Shown here one piece after another: positions 16,743 to 25,409 of a DNA stretch of 64,000 nucleotides. Both the position numbers and the translations under genes were made by a program. Each line of letters opens with the position of its first letter. Within the stretch, counting starts at the first letter, position 1. Under the pieces are notes generated by a model, which did not search any database, was not told where the DNA came from, and saw only the letters and a list, made by a program, of their open reading frames with translations. Where the stretch lies: the NCBI GenBank assembly GCA_023458595.1, contig JAEWYT010000093.1:13427-77426 (forward strand), read 5' to 3'. The DNA comes from Pseudomonadota bacterium (GTDB lineage: Bacteria; Pseudomonadota; Alphaproteobacteria; Rhizobiales; Tepidamorphaceae).

Positions 16743-17309
16743 ATGGCGAATCGGTGCGACTCGCTGAGAGAACGGGTCCGGAGCCGTTTGGCCGGCTCCC
16801 GATCCGGCATTCTGGCTGCTGTTCTTCTAGGAATCGGCGCCGTATCGGCGATTCCCGTCCTCCCCTCCCCGGCGAACGCCCAGGGGGCGGTGCGCTCCAC
16901 CCACGGCGACTGGCAGATTCGCTGCGACACGCCGCCCGGCGCCCAGGGAGAGCAGTGCGCGCTCATCCAGAGCGTGACGGCGGAGGACCGGCAGAACGTC
17001 GGGCTGACGGTCATCGTGCTCAAGACCGCGGACGGCAAGGACCAGATCCTGCGCGTCCTCGCCCCGCTCGGCGTGCTGCTGCCGACCGGCCTCGGCCTGA
17101 AGATCGACGACGCCGACATCGGCCGCGCCCAGTTCATCCGCTGCCTGCCGAACGGCTGCGTCGCCGAGGTCATCATCGACGCCGACCTCGTCAAGAAGCT
17201 CGAGACCGGCAAGCTCGCGACCTTCATCATCTTCCAGACGCCGGAGGAAGGCATCGGCATCCCGATGTCGCTGGCCGGCTTCACCGAAGGCTACGCGGCC
17301 CTGCCCTGA
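16743..17309 (+). CDS. Invasion-associated locus B (IalB) family exported protein
   Basis: 188 residues from the ATG at 16743, chosen because it yields a signal peptide (ILAAVLLGIGAVSAIPVLP, cleavage near SPANAQ). The mature protein begins VRSTHGDWQIRCDTPPGAQGEQCALIQS, the family hallmark with two Cys. Further Cys pairs are in FIRCLPNGCVAEV. IalB-type proteins are periplasmic or outer-membrane-associated and were named in Bartonella for erythrocyte invasion, but most members are in free-living species and have no known activity. It is followed after 25 bases by the HAD hydrolase. Confidence 0.9.
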   Translation: MANRCDSLRERVRSRLAGSRSGILAAVLLGIGAVSAIPVLPSPANAQGAVRSTHGDWQIRCDTPPGAQGEQCALIQSVTAEDRQNVGLTVIVLKTADGKDQILRVLAPLGVLLPTGLGLKIDDADIGRAQFIRCLPNGCVAEVIIDADLVKKLETGKLATFIIFQTPEEGIGIPMSLAGFTEGYAALP

Positions 17310-17334
17310 GCGGAGGCACGGAGGGCGTAAGGCG

Positions 17335-17955
17335 ATGATCCGCCTCGCCATCTTCGACATGGACGACGTGCTCTACGCCTACGACCGGGAGGCGCGCGTC
17401 GACCACATCGTCTCGGCGACCGGGCTCGCCCCGGACCGCGTGCGCGAGGCGCTCTGGGGCGGCGACTTCGAGAACCGCGCGGAGGCCGGCGAATGGCCGA
17501 CGGGCGCGGCCTATCTCGAGGCGTTCAACCGGCGCCTGGGTTTCGACCTGCCGCGTGCGGATTGGGTGGCGGCGAGACGGGCGTCGATGAGGCCCGACAC
17601 GGCGACGATAGCGCTGGCCGAAGCCCTGAAGGCGTCGGTGGCCGTCGGGCTCCTGACCAACAACGCCTCGCTGCTGCGCGAGGAGATCGCCGTGATCGCG
17701 CCGGAGATCGTTCCCGTGTTCGCCCCGCGCCTGCATGCCTCCGTCGATTTCGGGGCACGCAAGCCGGATCCCGCGGTCTTCCTGCGTTATCTCGACCGCT
17801 ACGGCATCGCCCCGCAGGAGGCGCTGTTCGTCGACGACGGCGCCGACAACGTGGCCGGTGCCGAGAACCTCGGCATGGCGGGCCATGTCTTCGCCGGGGC
17901 GGAGGGCCTGCGCGGCTGGCTGGCGTCGCTTTCGCTGCTGCCCGACGAACGCTGA
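17335..17955 (+). CDS. HAD-superfamily hydrolase, subfamily IA
   Basis: 206 residues. All four HAD motifs are seen: motif I FDMDDVLYAY near the N-terminus (nucleophile Asp, but DMDDV with a second Asp in place of the usual Gly), motif II LLTNNAS, motif III Lys in GARKPDP, and motif IV FVDDGADNVAGAENLGM. The helical cap lies between motifs I and II. The pattern resembles YihX-like phosphatases that act on sugar phosphates such as glucose-1-phosphate; the substrate remains open. It is co-directional with the IalB gene 25 bases upstream. Confidence 0.88.
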   Translation: MIRLAIFDMDDVLYAYDREARVDHIVSATGLAPDRVREALWGGDFENRAEAGEWPTGAAYLEAFNRRLGFDLPRADWVAARRASMRPDTATIALAEALKASVAVGLLTNNASLLREEIAVIAPEIVPVFAPRLHASVDFGARKPDPAVFLRYLDRYGIAPQEALFVDDGADNVAGAENLGMAGHVFAGAEGLRGWLASLSLLPDER

Positions 17956-18094
17956 GCGAAGGCGTCCACCGGGGCGCGCCGGTCCCGTTGCCGTTCTCCA
18001 CAGGCGCTTTCTGTGCTGCCGGTTGTGGAAATCGCGCGCTTCAGCGGCTATCTATCGATGGGACTAGGCGACAGACGGCCCTGACGGGGACAGC

Positions 18095-18316
18095 ATGAAC
18101 CGCTACGAACGGCCGGCCGCGCAAGGCGAGGCGGTCATCCAGTATCTAGACGGCGACTTCCGGATCCTGAAGCCCGGGGGGTACGTCGTGTGCGCGGTGA
18201 CCGGCGAGCACATCCCGCTCACCGAGCTGCGCTACTGGAGCGTGGACCGGCAGGAAGCCTACGCGGGGCCCGAGGTGGCCATGAAGGTGTACGAAGAGAA
18301 GGTCCGCAAGCGCTGA
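18095..18316 (+). CDS. DUF2093 domain-containing small protein
   Basis: 73 residues. The motif run EAVIQYLDGDFRILKPGGYV, CAVTGEHIPLTELRYWS and RQEAY is the DUF2093 signature. The domain occurs in alphaproteobacteria, usually beside lpxK, as here (convergent, 15 bases apart). No function is known. The gap upstream (17956-18094) shows no clear promoter. Confidence 0.88.
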   Translation: MNRYERPAAQGEAVIQYLDGDFRILKPGGYVVCAVTGEHIPLTELRYWSVDRQEAYAGPEVAMKVYEEKVRKR

Positions 18317-18331
18317 CGTCTGCGGCGGAAC

Positions 18332-19348
18332 TCATTGCCGTTTCAGGGCTTTTTCCAACAGATCGTGAAGCGCCAGGGCGCTGTTCTCGTCGAGGACGAG
18401 GCTCACCGGCAGGGCGACCAGGGCGTCGGCTAGGGCCTTCATCGTGCCGCCCTTGGGCCGGCCGATCCGCACCGCGTCCTTTTCCGTCGTCACCGGAATC
18501 GCGCCGGACCGGCGCTGCAGCGCCATCAGGCCGCGCGCATCGGTCTCGTTGTAGGCGTGATGGTCGGGAAAACCGCGCGCTTCCAACACCTCGGCGCCGA
18601 TTTCCCTCAAGGTCGCAAAGAACTTTTCCGGCCGGCCGATGCCGGCGAAGGCGAGGACCGGACGGCCGCCGAGCGCCGCGCGCATCGACGAATCGGCCGC
18701 CAGGCGGCCGCGCAGCACCGTAACCCCCCTGTCGCCCGCGCGCAGCCCAACGGTCGCCCCGGCGTCGCCCTCGCCTATCAGCAGCACCGCCCCGGCCCTG
18801 CCGAGCTGGGGACCGAGCGGCAGGCGCATGGGACCGGCCGGCAGACAGTAGCCGTTGCCCACCCCGTAGCCGGCGTCGACCACCAGGATCGACAGGTCCT
18901 TGGCGAGCGCCGGGTTCTGGAAACCGTCGTCCATGACGATGACGTCGCCGAGGGTCCGGGCGAGCTCGGCGCCCAGGGCACGGTCCGGCGAGACCACGGC
19001 GGGGGCGGTTCGGGCGAGCAGCAGCGGCTCGTCGCCGACGTCGGCCGCGGTATGGATGTCGAGGTCGACGGCGACGGGGCCCGAGACGCGGGCGCCGTAC
19101 CCCCTGCTCAGGAAAACGGGCTTTCGGCCAAGCGCGGCCAGAAGGCGGGCGATCAGGATCGCGGTCGGGGTCTTGCCCGAGCCGCCGACGGTCGGATTGC
19201 CGACGCAGACGACCGGCACGTCCATCTTCCTCGACGGCGCCCTGCGGAAGCGCCAAAGGGCGACGGCGGCGTAGATCAGGGAGATCGGCCACAGGCACAT
19301 CGCCTGCCAGCCCGGACGCGGCCCCTGCCAGAAGCCGGGCGGGCGCAT
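18332..19348 (-). CDS. lpxK: Tetraacyldisaccharide 4'-kinase
   Basis: Phosphorylates the 4' position of the lipid A disaccharide on the inner-membrane face. It has 338 residues from the ATG at 19348, two bases after the waaA stop; the longer open frame upstream only overlaps waaA. The P-loop is VVCVGNPTVGGSGKTP, and the DxD/H-containing segment VIVMDDGFQNPAL is the second conserved motif. An N-terminal hydrophobic stretch (WPISLIYAAVALWRF) anchors it. The C-terminal part has ARGFPDHHAYNETD and PVTTEKDAVRI. It is the last gene in the lipid A cluster. Confidence 0.97.
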   Translation of the reverse strand: MRPPGFWQGPRPGWQAMCLWPISLIYAAVALWRFRRAPSRKMDVPVVCVGNPTVGGSGKTPTAILIARLLAALGRKPVFLSRGYGARVSGPVAVDLDIHTAADVGDEPLLLARTAPAVVSPDRALGAELARTLGDVIVMDDGFQNPALAKDLSILVVDAGYGVGNGYCLPAGPMRLPLGPQLGRAGAVLLIGEGDAGATVGLRAGDRGVTVLRGRLAADSSMRAALGGRPVLAFAGIGRPEKFFATLREIGAEVLEARGFPDHHAYNETDARGLMALQRRSGAIPVTTEKDAVRIGRPKGGTMKALADALVALPVSLVLDENSALALHDLLEKALKRQ

Positions 19349-19350
19349 CG

Positions 19351-20646
19351 TCAGCGCGCCCCGGCCGCGACGGGGAGAAGCGGTTCGAGCGCCGCCATCG
19401 CCCGGTCGAGGGCGCCGGAAAAGGCGCTCACCGCCCCGCTGGCCGCCTCGGCACGGCGTGCCGCCTCGGCGGGCCGGGCGACGAGCGCGGCGACACGCGC
19501 GGCGAGCGCGGCCGCGTCGGCGACCTCCTCGGCCCCGCCGGCGGCATGGAGCGCGGCGTAGACGTCGGCGAAGTTGTGGACGTGCGGGCCGTGCAGGATC
19601 GCGGTGGCGAGCTTCGCCGGCTCTATCGGGTTCTGGCCGCCGTGCGGGACCAGGGAGCCGCCCATGAAGACGATCGGGGCGAGGCGGTAGACGAGACCCA
19701 TCTCGCCGATCGTGTCGAACAGGCAGATCGCCGTGCCGGCGCCCGGCATCTGCCCCTTCGAGCGGGTCGCGACATCGAGGCCGCGCGCGGACGCGGCGGC
19801 GGCGACCTCGGCGCCGCGCTCGGGATGGCGCGGGGCGACGATCGTCAGGAGGCCCGGATCGGCGCCGGCGATCGCGACGTGGGCGTCGAGGACGGCGTCG
19901 ATCTCGCCCGGATGCACGCTCGCCGCCGCCCAGCGCGGCCGGTCGCCGAGCGCGGCGGAGAATCCGGCGAGCGCCCCCTCGTCCGCCCCGGGCGCCGGCA
20001 CGTCGTACTTGAGGTTGCCCGAACACGTCACCGGCCCGGCGCCAAGCGCCCGCAGCCGCCCGGCATCGCCCTCCGACTGGGCGAGGCAGAGATCGAAGCA
20101 CGACAGGAGCGCGCCGATCATCGCCGGGCTGCGGCGCCAGCGGCGGAAGGAGCGGTCGGACATGCGGGCGTTGAGGAGCGCGAGCCTCGCGCCGCTCGCG
20201 GCCGTCTCGATCATCAGGTTCGGCCAGAGCTCCGACTCGACGAAGATCGCGAGGCCGGGCCGCCAGTGGTCCAGGAAGCGGCGCACGAAGCGCGGGCCGT
20301 CGAGCGGCACGTACTGGTGGATCGCGCGGTCGCCGAGACGGGCCCTGGCGATGCTCGTCGAGGTCATCGTCCCGGTCGTCAGCAGCACCGAGGCGCAGCC
20401 GCGCCCGAGGATGCGGTCGATCAGCGGCAGCACGGACAGGGTCTCGCCGACGCTCGCCGCATGCACCCAGACGAGCGGGCCCTCGGGACGCGGCAGGCTC
20501 GCCCTGCCGTAGCGCTCGCCGCTACGCTCGGGATCCTCCTTGCCGCGCTTCAGGCGCCACCGGAGGATCAGCCCGGCGAGCGGATGGGCCACCGACGTCG
20601 CCAGCCGGTAGGCCTCCAGCATCACCGAGCGCGGGGCATCAGCCAT
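19351..20646 (-). CDS. waaA: 3-deoxy-D-manno-octulosonic acid (Kdo) transferase
   Basis: GT30 glycosyltransferase that adds Kdo to lipid IVA. It has 431 residues. The N-terminal domain shows ERYGRASLPRPEGPLVWVHAASVGETLSVLPL, with the catalytic Glu of the SVGE motif. It continues with LLTTGTMTSTS, ESELWPNLM and LLNARMSDRSFRRW. The C-terminal sugar-nucleotide lobe has IVAPRHPERG and GSLVPHGGQNPIEPAKL. Its first eight bases overlap the end of the DUF374 gene, and lpxK follows after two bases. Confidence 0.97.
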   Translation of the reverse strand: MADAPRSVMLEAYRLATSVAHPLAGLILRWRLKRGKEDPERSGERYGRASLPRPEGPLVWVHAASVGETLSVLPLIDRILGRGCASVLLTTGTMTSTSIARARLGDRAIHQYVPLDGPRFVRRFLDHWRPGLAIFVESELWPNLMIETAASGARLALLNARMSDRSFRRWRRSPAMIGALLSCFDLCLAQSEGDAGRLRALGAGPVTCSGNLKYDVPAPGADEGALAGFSAALGDRPRWAAASVHPGEIDAVLDAHVAIAGADPGLLTIVAPRHPERGAEVAAAASARGLDVATRSKGQMPGAGTAICLFDTIGEMGLVYRLAPIVFMGGSLVPHGGQNPIEPAKLATAILHGPHVHNFADVYAALHAAGGAEEVADAAALAARVAALVARPAEAARRAEAASGAVSAFSGALDRAMAALEPLLPVAAGAR

Positions 20647-21334
20647 TCGCGGGTCCGTCGACGATCTCGTAGGCGCGGCGCGTGCAGGCGTTCAGCGAAG
20701 CCTGCAGCTCGAGCCGGATCGCCTCGAGCGTATCGCGATCGGCGTCCGGCGCCACCGTTATCTCGTCGCCGACGACGGCGGCGAGCCGGCTGAACGGCAG
20801 GTTCACCGCCGCCTTGTCCCAGCTCCTCATCTCGATGCGCCGGCTCGAGGCGATGGCGAGAGGCAGGATCGGCCGGCCGGACTGCTGGGCCAGCTTGACG
20901 ACGCCGAGGCCGGCGCGCCGCGAGATCTTCGGCACGTCGGCGGTCAGCGCCACGTTGACGCCCCCGTTCAGGGTCGCGACCATTTGGCGGAACGCCGACG
21001 AGCCGCCCTTGACGTGGAAGCGGCCCTTGGTGTCGCCGGAGCCGCGGATCGTGGCGACGCCGAGCCGCTCGGCGGCCTGCGCGTTGATCTCCCCGTCGCG
21101 GTGGCGGGAGATCAGCACGGCGGCCTTGTGATAGGGCCGCCTCACGAAGGGCATCATGAAATGCTGGCCGTGCCAGAAGGTCAGGATAAGCGGCAGGTCG
21201 CGGTCGATGCGGTCGTAGACGTCCGGCGGCTCGATCGTGACCCTGCCGGTGACGTAGACGAGGCGCAGATAGGCCGCGATCAGCGCACCGAGGGAGACCT
21301 GCACCCAACGGGTAGCGAAAAGCCGCTTCAGCAT
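20639..21334 (-). CDS. Lysophospholipid acyltransferase family protein (DUF374)
   Basis: 231 residues from the ATG at 21334, four bases after the msbA stop. DUF374 hallmarks are TFWHGQHFMMPF, the HxxxxD-like SRHRDGEINAQAAERLG, RGSGDTKGR and ALTADVPKISRRAGLGVVKLAQQSGRPILP. Members sit in lipopolysaccharide loci and resemble LpxL-type acyltransferases. A role in lipid A or lipid precursor acylation is an inference. One N-terminal hydrophobic helix is present. It overlaps waaA by eight bases. Confidence 0.9.
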   Translation of the reverse strand: MLKRLFATRWVQVSLGALIAAYLRLVYVTGRVTIEPPDVYDRIDRDLPLILTFWHGQHFMMPFVRRPYHKAAVLISRHRDGEINAQAAERLGVATIRGSGDTKGRFHVKGGSSAFRQMVATLNGGVNVALTADVPKISRRAGLGVVKLAQQSGRPILPLAIASSRRIEMRSWDKAAVNLPFSRLAAVVGDEITVAPDADRDTLEAIRLELQASLNACTRRAYEIVDGPANG

Positions 21335-21338
21335 CGCC

Positions 21339-23285
21339 TCAGGCGTTGGTCGCTTTGGCCGGCGCGCGCTTGCGGGACCGGCTGGCGGGCGGCACGGCGG
21401 CCGCCGGTTCCGCGGGAACGGCCGGTTCGGATGCGGCGACCGGTTCGGGTGCGGCGACCGGTTCGGCGGCCGGCCGGTGCTCGGCGGCGCCGAACTGGGT
21501 ACGGTGCAGCCGCGCGTAGGCGCCGCCGCGGGCGACGAGCTCGTCGTGGGTACCGCTCTCGACGATGCGGCCGCGGTCCATGACATGGATGACGTCGGCC
21601 TTCTTAACCGTCGACAGGCGGTGGGCGATCATGATGACGGTGCGGCCCTTGAGCAGCACGTCGAGGGCTTCCTGGAGCTGCGCCTCGGCCTCGGTATCGA
21701 GCGACGACGTGGGCTCGTCGAGGAGCAGGATCGGGGCGTCGCGCAGCATGGCGCGGGCAAACGCGATGCGCTGGCGCTGGCCGCCCGAGAGGAGGCCGCC
21801 GGCCTCGCCGACCGGCGTGTCGTAGCCCTTCGGGAAGGCCATGATGAAGTCGTGGGCGACGGCGGCCTTGGCGGCGGCGACCACCTGTTCCTCGCTCGCC
21901 CCTTCCGAGCCGTACATGATGTTGGCGCGGATGGTGTCGTCGAACAGCACCGGCTCCTGGGTGACGAGGGCGCTGGCGAGCCGCACCGAGGGAATGGTGC
22001 AGTCGGTGACGTCCTGTCCGTCGATCATCACCTTGCCGGACTGGGGGTCGTAGAAGCGCAGGAGCAAGTTGAGCACGGTGCTCTTGCCCGCGCCGCTCGG
22101 GCCAACCAGGGCGACGCGCTTGCCCGCGGGAACCTCGAGCGAGAAGTCGCGCAGGACCGGCTCGCCGTCGCGGTAGGAGAAGGAGACGCCGTCGAAGCCG
22201 ATCGCGCCGGAGGTGACCTTGAGCGGCGTCGCGCCGGGCTTCTCGGAGACCTTGGTGTCGAGATCGATGATGCCGAAGACGCGGTTCGAGGCGGCGACGC
22301 CTTCCTGCAGCATGGTCTGCAGCGAGGCGACGGTCTTCATCGGCTGGTACATCAGCATCGCGGCGGTGACGAAGCCCATGAACTGGCCCGCCGTCAGCGA
22401 GCCGTGGATGCCCTGGTAGCCGCCGTAGAAGATCGCGAGAGCGAAGCCGACGCCGGTCAGCATCTCGACGACGGGTCCCGACGACGCCTTGGTGCGCACC
22501 GAGCGCATGATGAACTCGAGGGTGCGGTCGATGATGGCCCGCGCCCGCTCGGTCTCATGCGCCTCGCGGTCGTAGGCCTTGACGACGCGGATGCCGGTCA
22601 GCGTCTGGGAGACGAGGATGCCGAGGTCGCCCGTCTCCTGGAAGGTCTTGGTGGCGGAGACGTGGACGCGGCGGCGCTGGCGGCCGAGCACCCTGAGCGC
22701 GAAGGGAATGGCGATCATCGCGAAGATCGACAGGCGCCAGTCCATGTAGACCATGGAACCGGTGAGGATCAGGACCTTCAGGATGTTCTGGCCCAGCGCG
22801 ACGATGGTCAGGCTCGCCGCCTCGCGGATCGCCAGAACGTCGTTCATGAAGCTCGAGACGAAGCGGCCGGAATGGGTGCGCTGCAGCCAGCCGAGGTCGG
22901 CCTGGGTCAGCCGCTCGAACATCTCGACGCGCAGGTCGGCGACGATGCGGTTGCCGACAAAGGCCTGGGCGACGTTGGCGTAGTACTCCGAGGCCGCCTT
23001 GATGCCGACCAGGACGACGACCAGGACCGGCAGGACGTAGAGCATGGTCTCGTTCTTGCCGAGGAACACCTCGTCGGCGGCCTGCTGCATGAGGAAGGGG
23101 AGCGAGCCGGTGGTGATCGCCGACAGGATCATCGCGCCGAAGCAGCCGGCGAGCAGCCTCTTGCGCGGCAGCAGATGGTCGCGCAGCAGGCGGTTGATGA
23201 CCTGCCAGGTCGACAGATTCGTCGTGTGCAGGGAGTCGTCCGCCCTGTCGATCGAAGTGCTGTCGCTGAATACGTTCGAAACCAC
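21339..23285 (-). CDS. msbA: MsbA-like ABC exporter (fused permease and ATPase)
   Basis: Half-size exporter of 648 residues, expected to work as a homodimer flipping lipid A-core across the inner membrane. The N-terminal half has six helices. The ATPase half has Walker A GPSGAGKST, the signature LSGGQRQRIAFARAM, Walker B ILLLDEPTSSLD and the H-loop IAHRLST. The C-terminus carries a roughly 45-residue Ala/Pro/Glu-rich extension encoded by an 18-bp tandem repeat, ending in a basic RSRKRAPAK tail, which is not part of the ABC fold. The neighbours waaA, lpxK and the acyltransferase support the lipid A assignment over other B-type exporters. Confidence 0.9.
   Translation of the reverse strand: MVSNVFSDSTSIDRADDSLHTTNLSTWQVINRLLRDHLLPRKRLLAGCFGAMILSAITTGSLPFLMQQAADEVFLGKNETMLYVLPVLVVVLVGIKAASEYYANVAQAFVGNRIVADLRVEMFERLTQADLGWLQRTHSGRFVSSFMNDVLAIREAASLTIVALGQNILKVLILTGSMVYMDWRLSIFAMIAIPFALRVLGRQRRRVHVSATKTFQETGDLGILVSQTLTGIRVVKAYDREAHETERARAIIDRTLEFIMRSVRTKASSGPVVEMLTGVGFALAIFYGGYQGIHGSLTAGQFMGFVTAAMLMYQPMKTVASLQTMLQEGVAASNRVFGIIDLDTKVSEKPGATPLKVTSGAIGFDGVSFSYRDGEPVLRDFSLEVPAGKRVALVGPSGAGKSTVLNLLLRFYDPQSGKVMIDGQDVTDCTIPSVRLASALVTQEPVLFDDTIRANIMYGSEGASEEQVVAAAKAAVAHDFIMAFPKGYDTPVGEAGGLLSGGQRQRIAFARAMLRDAPILLLDEPTSSLDTEAEAQLQEALDVLLKGRTVIMIAHRLSTVKKADVIHVMDRGRIVESGTHDELVARGGAYARLHRTQFGAAEHRPAAEPVAAPEPVAASEPAVPAEPAAAVPPASRSRKRAPAKATNA
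21422..21466. repeat. 18-bp tandem repeat in the msbA 3' end
   Basis: Two full 18-bp units (21422-21439 and 21440-21457) with one mismatch, plus nine bases of a third. They code the Pro-Val-Ala-Ala-x-Glu repeat in the C-terminal tail of the exporter. The unit keeps the reading frame, so copy number may vary between strains. Confidence 0.75.
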
Positions 23286-23417
23286 GCGTTCCGTCCTCGA
23301 GCGCGGGATGATCCGCGTGCGTTCTATCCGGTCTGCGGCCCGCCGTCACCTGCAGGCGACGGCGATTCGGCCCCGAACGGCCGGAATTTCACGAGACTGT
23401 CGCCGATCGGCCTCTGT

Positions 23418-23675
23418 TCAGGCCTCCGGCCCGTCTTTCCCGATGGCCTCCGGATCGAGCAGACGGTGCATATGCACAATAAAATAGCGCATCTGCGCGT
23501 TGTCGACAGTGCGCTGCGCCGCATCCTTCCAGGCGTCGTAGGCCGTAGCGTAATTCGGATAGATGCCGACGATATCGAGCTCGTCGAGATCGCGGAATTC
23601 CAGTTTCTCGACGTTCCTGAGCTCGCCGCCGAAGACGAGATGAAGAAGCTGCCTGCCCGTCGCGCTATCGGCCAT
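23418..23675 (-). CDS. DUF4170 small protein
   Basis: 85 residues. The start at 23675 is supported by AGGAG eight bases upstream (AGGAGTGAACGAAATG). Family pattern: QLLHLVFGGEL, FRDLDELDIVGIYPNYATAYDAWKDAAQRTVDNAQMRYFIVHMHRLLDP. In rhizobia this gene stands between cysQ and the lipid A export genes, as here, but its role is not known. It follows the cysQ stop by five bases and is separated from msbA by 132 bases. Confidence 0.88.
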   Translation of the reverse strand: MADSATGRQLLHLVFGGELRNVEKLEFRDLDELDIVGIYPNYATAYDAWKDAAQRTVDNAQMRYFIVHMHRLLDPEAIGKDGPEA

Positions 23676-23680
23676 TTCGT

Positions 23681-24493
23681 TCACTCCTGCGCTCGATGTT
23701 GGTGCTGCAATCGTCCGATGGCGGCAAGAATCGCGCCATGCAGCCGCGGTCCGGCGGCGACGAAGGCGGGGTGACGGGCCGAGGCGCCGTTCAGGCGAAT
23801 CGGGCCGCCCTTCAGGTCCGTCACCGTTCCGCCGGCTTCCTGCACGATCAGGAGCGCGGCGGCAAGGTCCCAGTCGGCGCTGCCGGTCGTCGCCAGCGCC
23901 CCGTCGACGTCGCCGCTGGCGACGCGGGCGAGCCGATGCGCGAGCGACTTCAGGAAGCGGCGATCGGCCGCGAAGCGGACGGATTCGAGCCCGGCCTGGG
24001 CTATCGCCTTCTTCGATGCCGCGATCTTCGCCGATCCGAGGCTCTCGCAGCCGGTCACATGGAGCCTCTCGCCGTTCAGCCAGGCCCCGGCGCCGCCGCG
24101 CGCCGACCACATCTCGTCGCGCACGGGGTTGAAAAGCACCCCCGCCACGGGCGCCCCGGCCTCGACGATGCCGACGGAGACCAGCCATTCGTCGGTACGC
24201 TCGACGAAGGCGCGGGTGCCGTCTATCGGGTCGACGATGAAGACGCGGGCGGCCGCGTGCCGCGAGCCGTCGTCGGGACGCTCCTCCGACAGCCAGCCGT
24301 AGTCCGGCCGGTATCCCGTCAGCCGCTCGTGCAAAAGCCGGTCGAGGGCGATGTCGGCCTCGGTGACGATCGACTGGTCGTGCTTGTTCCAGCGCCGCGG
24401 GTCGCCGCGGAAGTACTCGAGCGCCAGCGCGCCGGCCTCGCGGGCGACGGCGGCGATCATGTCGAGGTCCAGGCGGAGGCTGGTTTCGGACAA
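23681..24493 (-). CDS. Inositol monophosphatase-family protein, CysQ-like 3'(2'),5'-bisphosphate nucleotidase
   Basis: About 270 residues. Lithium-sensitive phosphatase motifs are NKHDQSIVTEADIALD, the metal site DPIDGTRAFVERTDEW, and TGSADWDLAAALLIVQEAGG. The set is closer to CysQ (adenosine 3',5'-bisphosphate recycling) than to true inositol monophosphatases, but the substrate is not certain. The start is unclear. TTG at 24493 gives the usual dozen residues before the first helix, while ATG at 24460 is 11 codons inside. It is the first gene of the leftward lipid A cluster. Confidence 0.85.
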   Translation of the reverse strand: MSETSLRLDLDMIAAVAREAGALALEYFRGDPRRWNKHDQSIVTEADIALDRLLHERLTGYRPDYGWLSEERPDDGSRHAAARVFIVDPIDGTRAFVERTDEWLVSVGIVEAGAPVAGVLFNPVRDEMWSARGGAGAWLNGERLHVTGCESLGSAKIAASKKAIAQAGLESVRFAADRRFLKSLAHRLARVASGDVDGALATTGSADWDLAAALLIVQEAGGTVTDLKGGPIRLNGASARHPAFVAAGPRLHGAILAAIGRLQHQHRAQE

Positions 24494-24733
24494 GCGCTTG
24501 AATTCCGTTCGAGGGCCGGGCGGCGCGCGAAAAAGCCGCCGGCGCGGCCGTTGGACGGGAAATCGTCTCGGATCGGCCCGTTGTGTAGTGATCCGGCCCG
24601 TCGTGTTCAAGTCGGCGGATTTCGGTCACCGGCTTTTAACCGATCCCCTTAAGCCGATCCCAAGGTTTCTTGCGCACACTCCCTGACGACGACGGGCACC
24701 AAACAAACAAACGGGCCCGGCAGGGAGACTTTC

Positions 24734-25330
24734 ATGAGGCGTCAGACCGCGGGCACCGCAGAGGTGCCGCGGGGAGAGAGCCGCCATGCGCGGCTCGACC
24801 CCTTCGAGTTGCCGGCGCGGGTCGTCTATCACGGGACGCCCCGTGCCGGCGGCCATGCCGCAGCCGGGCAGGTGGCGATCATCGGGCGCGACAGCGTCAT
24901 GATCCGGCGCGAGACCGGCGCCGGCGTGCCGCTTTACGTGACCGTCCCGATCGCCGCCTACAGCGGCGTGCTGCTCGCCGTGCGCGACGAGCCGGGGGCG
25001 CCGCTGGTCGAACTCAGGCTGCACCACAGCAACAGCGATCTCGACGTGCCGCTGTTCGAGGCCGACGACACCTGCGACGTGATCGCCGACTGGCAGTCCT
25101 GGGCGCGCACGCTGTCGCGGCCGCTGCTGATCCGCGACGCCGACGGCACGATCACCGAACCCTACGAACGGCTCGGCGGCGTGGTCGTGAAGCCGGCGGC
25201 GGCGCGGCGCGCCAACCGCTTCTTCGCCGAGCGCCGGCCGAGGTTCCTGTGCCGGCGGTCCGTCGGCGGCAGGTTGCCCGGGCTCGTCCACCGCGAGGCC
25301 GAGATCATCGCCCGCGACGTCGCCAGCTGA
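24734..25330 (+). CDS. DUF6101-type conserved protein
   Basis: 198 residues with a good Shine-Dalgarno (CAGGGAGACTTTC before the ATG). No signal peptide or membrane helix. The body is beta-rich: RLDPFELPARVVYHGTP, DSVMIRRETGAGVPLYVTVP, VELRLHHSNSDLDVPLFEADDTCDVIADWQSWARTL. The C-terminal segment FFAERRPRFLCRRSVGGRL and HREAEIIAR fits the alphaproteobacterial DUF6101 family as I remember it. Function is unknown. It is divergent from cysQ, with TTAA-containing direct repeats between the two. Confidence 0.7.
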   Translation: MRRQTAGTAEVPRGESRHARLDPFELPARVVYHGTPRAGGHAAAGQVAIIGRDSVMIRRETGAGVPLYVTVPIAAYSGVLLAVRDEPGAPLVELRLHHSNSDLDVPLFEADDTCDVIADWQSWARTLSRPLLIRDADGTITEPYERLGGVVVKPAAARRANRFFAERRPRFLCRRSVGGRLPGLVHREAEIIARDVAS

Positions 25331-25409
25331 GGCCGCCTCGGCAACGACGGCGCACCCCGCCGCGGCGGGGGGGCCCGGAGAAGCCGACGTCCCGATCGTC
25401 CGCCGCCGC

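Noticed and set aside
24636..24652. CtrA site TTAA-N-TTAA before the DUF6101 gene
   Set aside because: The spacer is nine bases instead of the required seven, so the palindromic CtrA site is not met.
25355..25370. 16-bp palindrome CCCCGCCGCGGCGGGG as terminator for the DUF6101 gene
   Set aside because: There is no T-run on either side and the spacing leaves no loop. It may weakly pause transcription but I cannot support a terminator.
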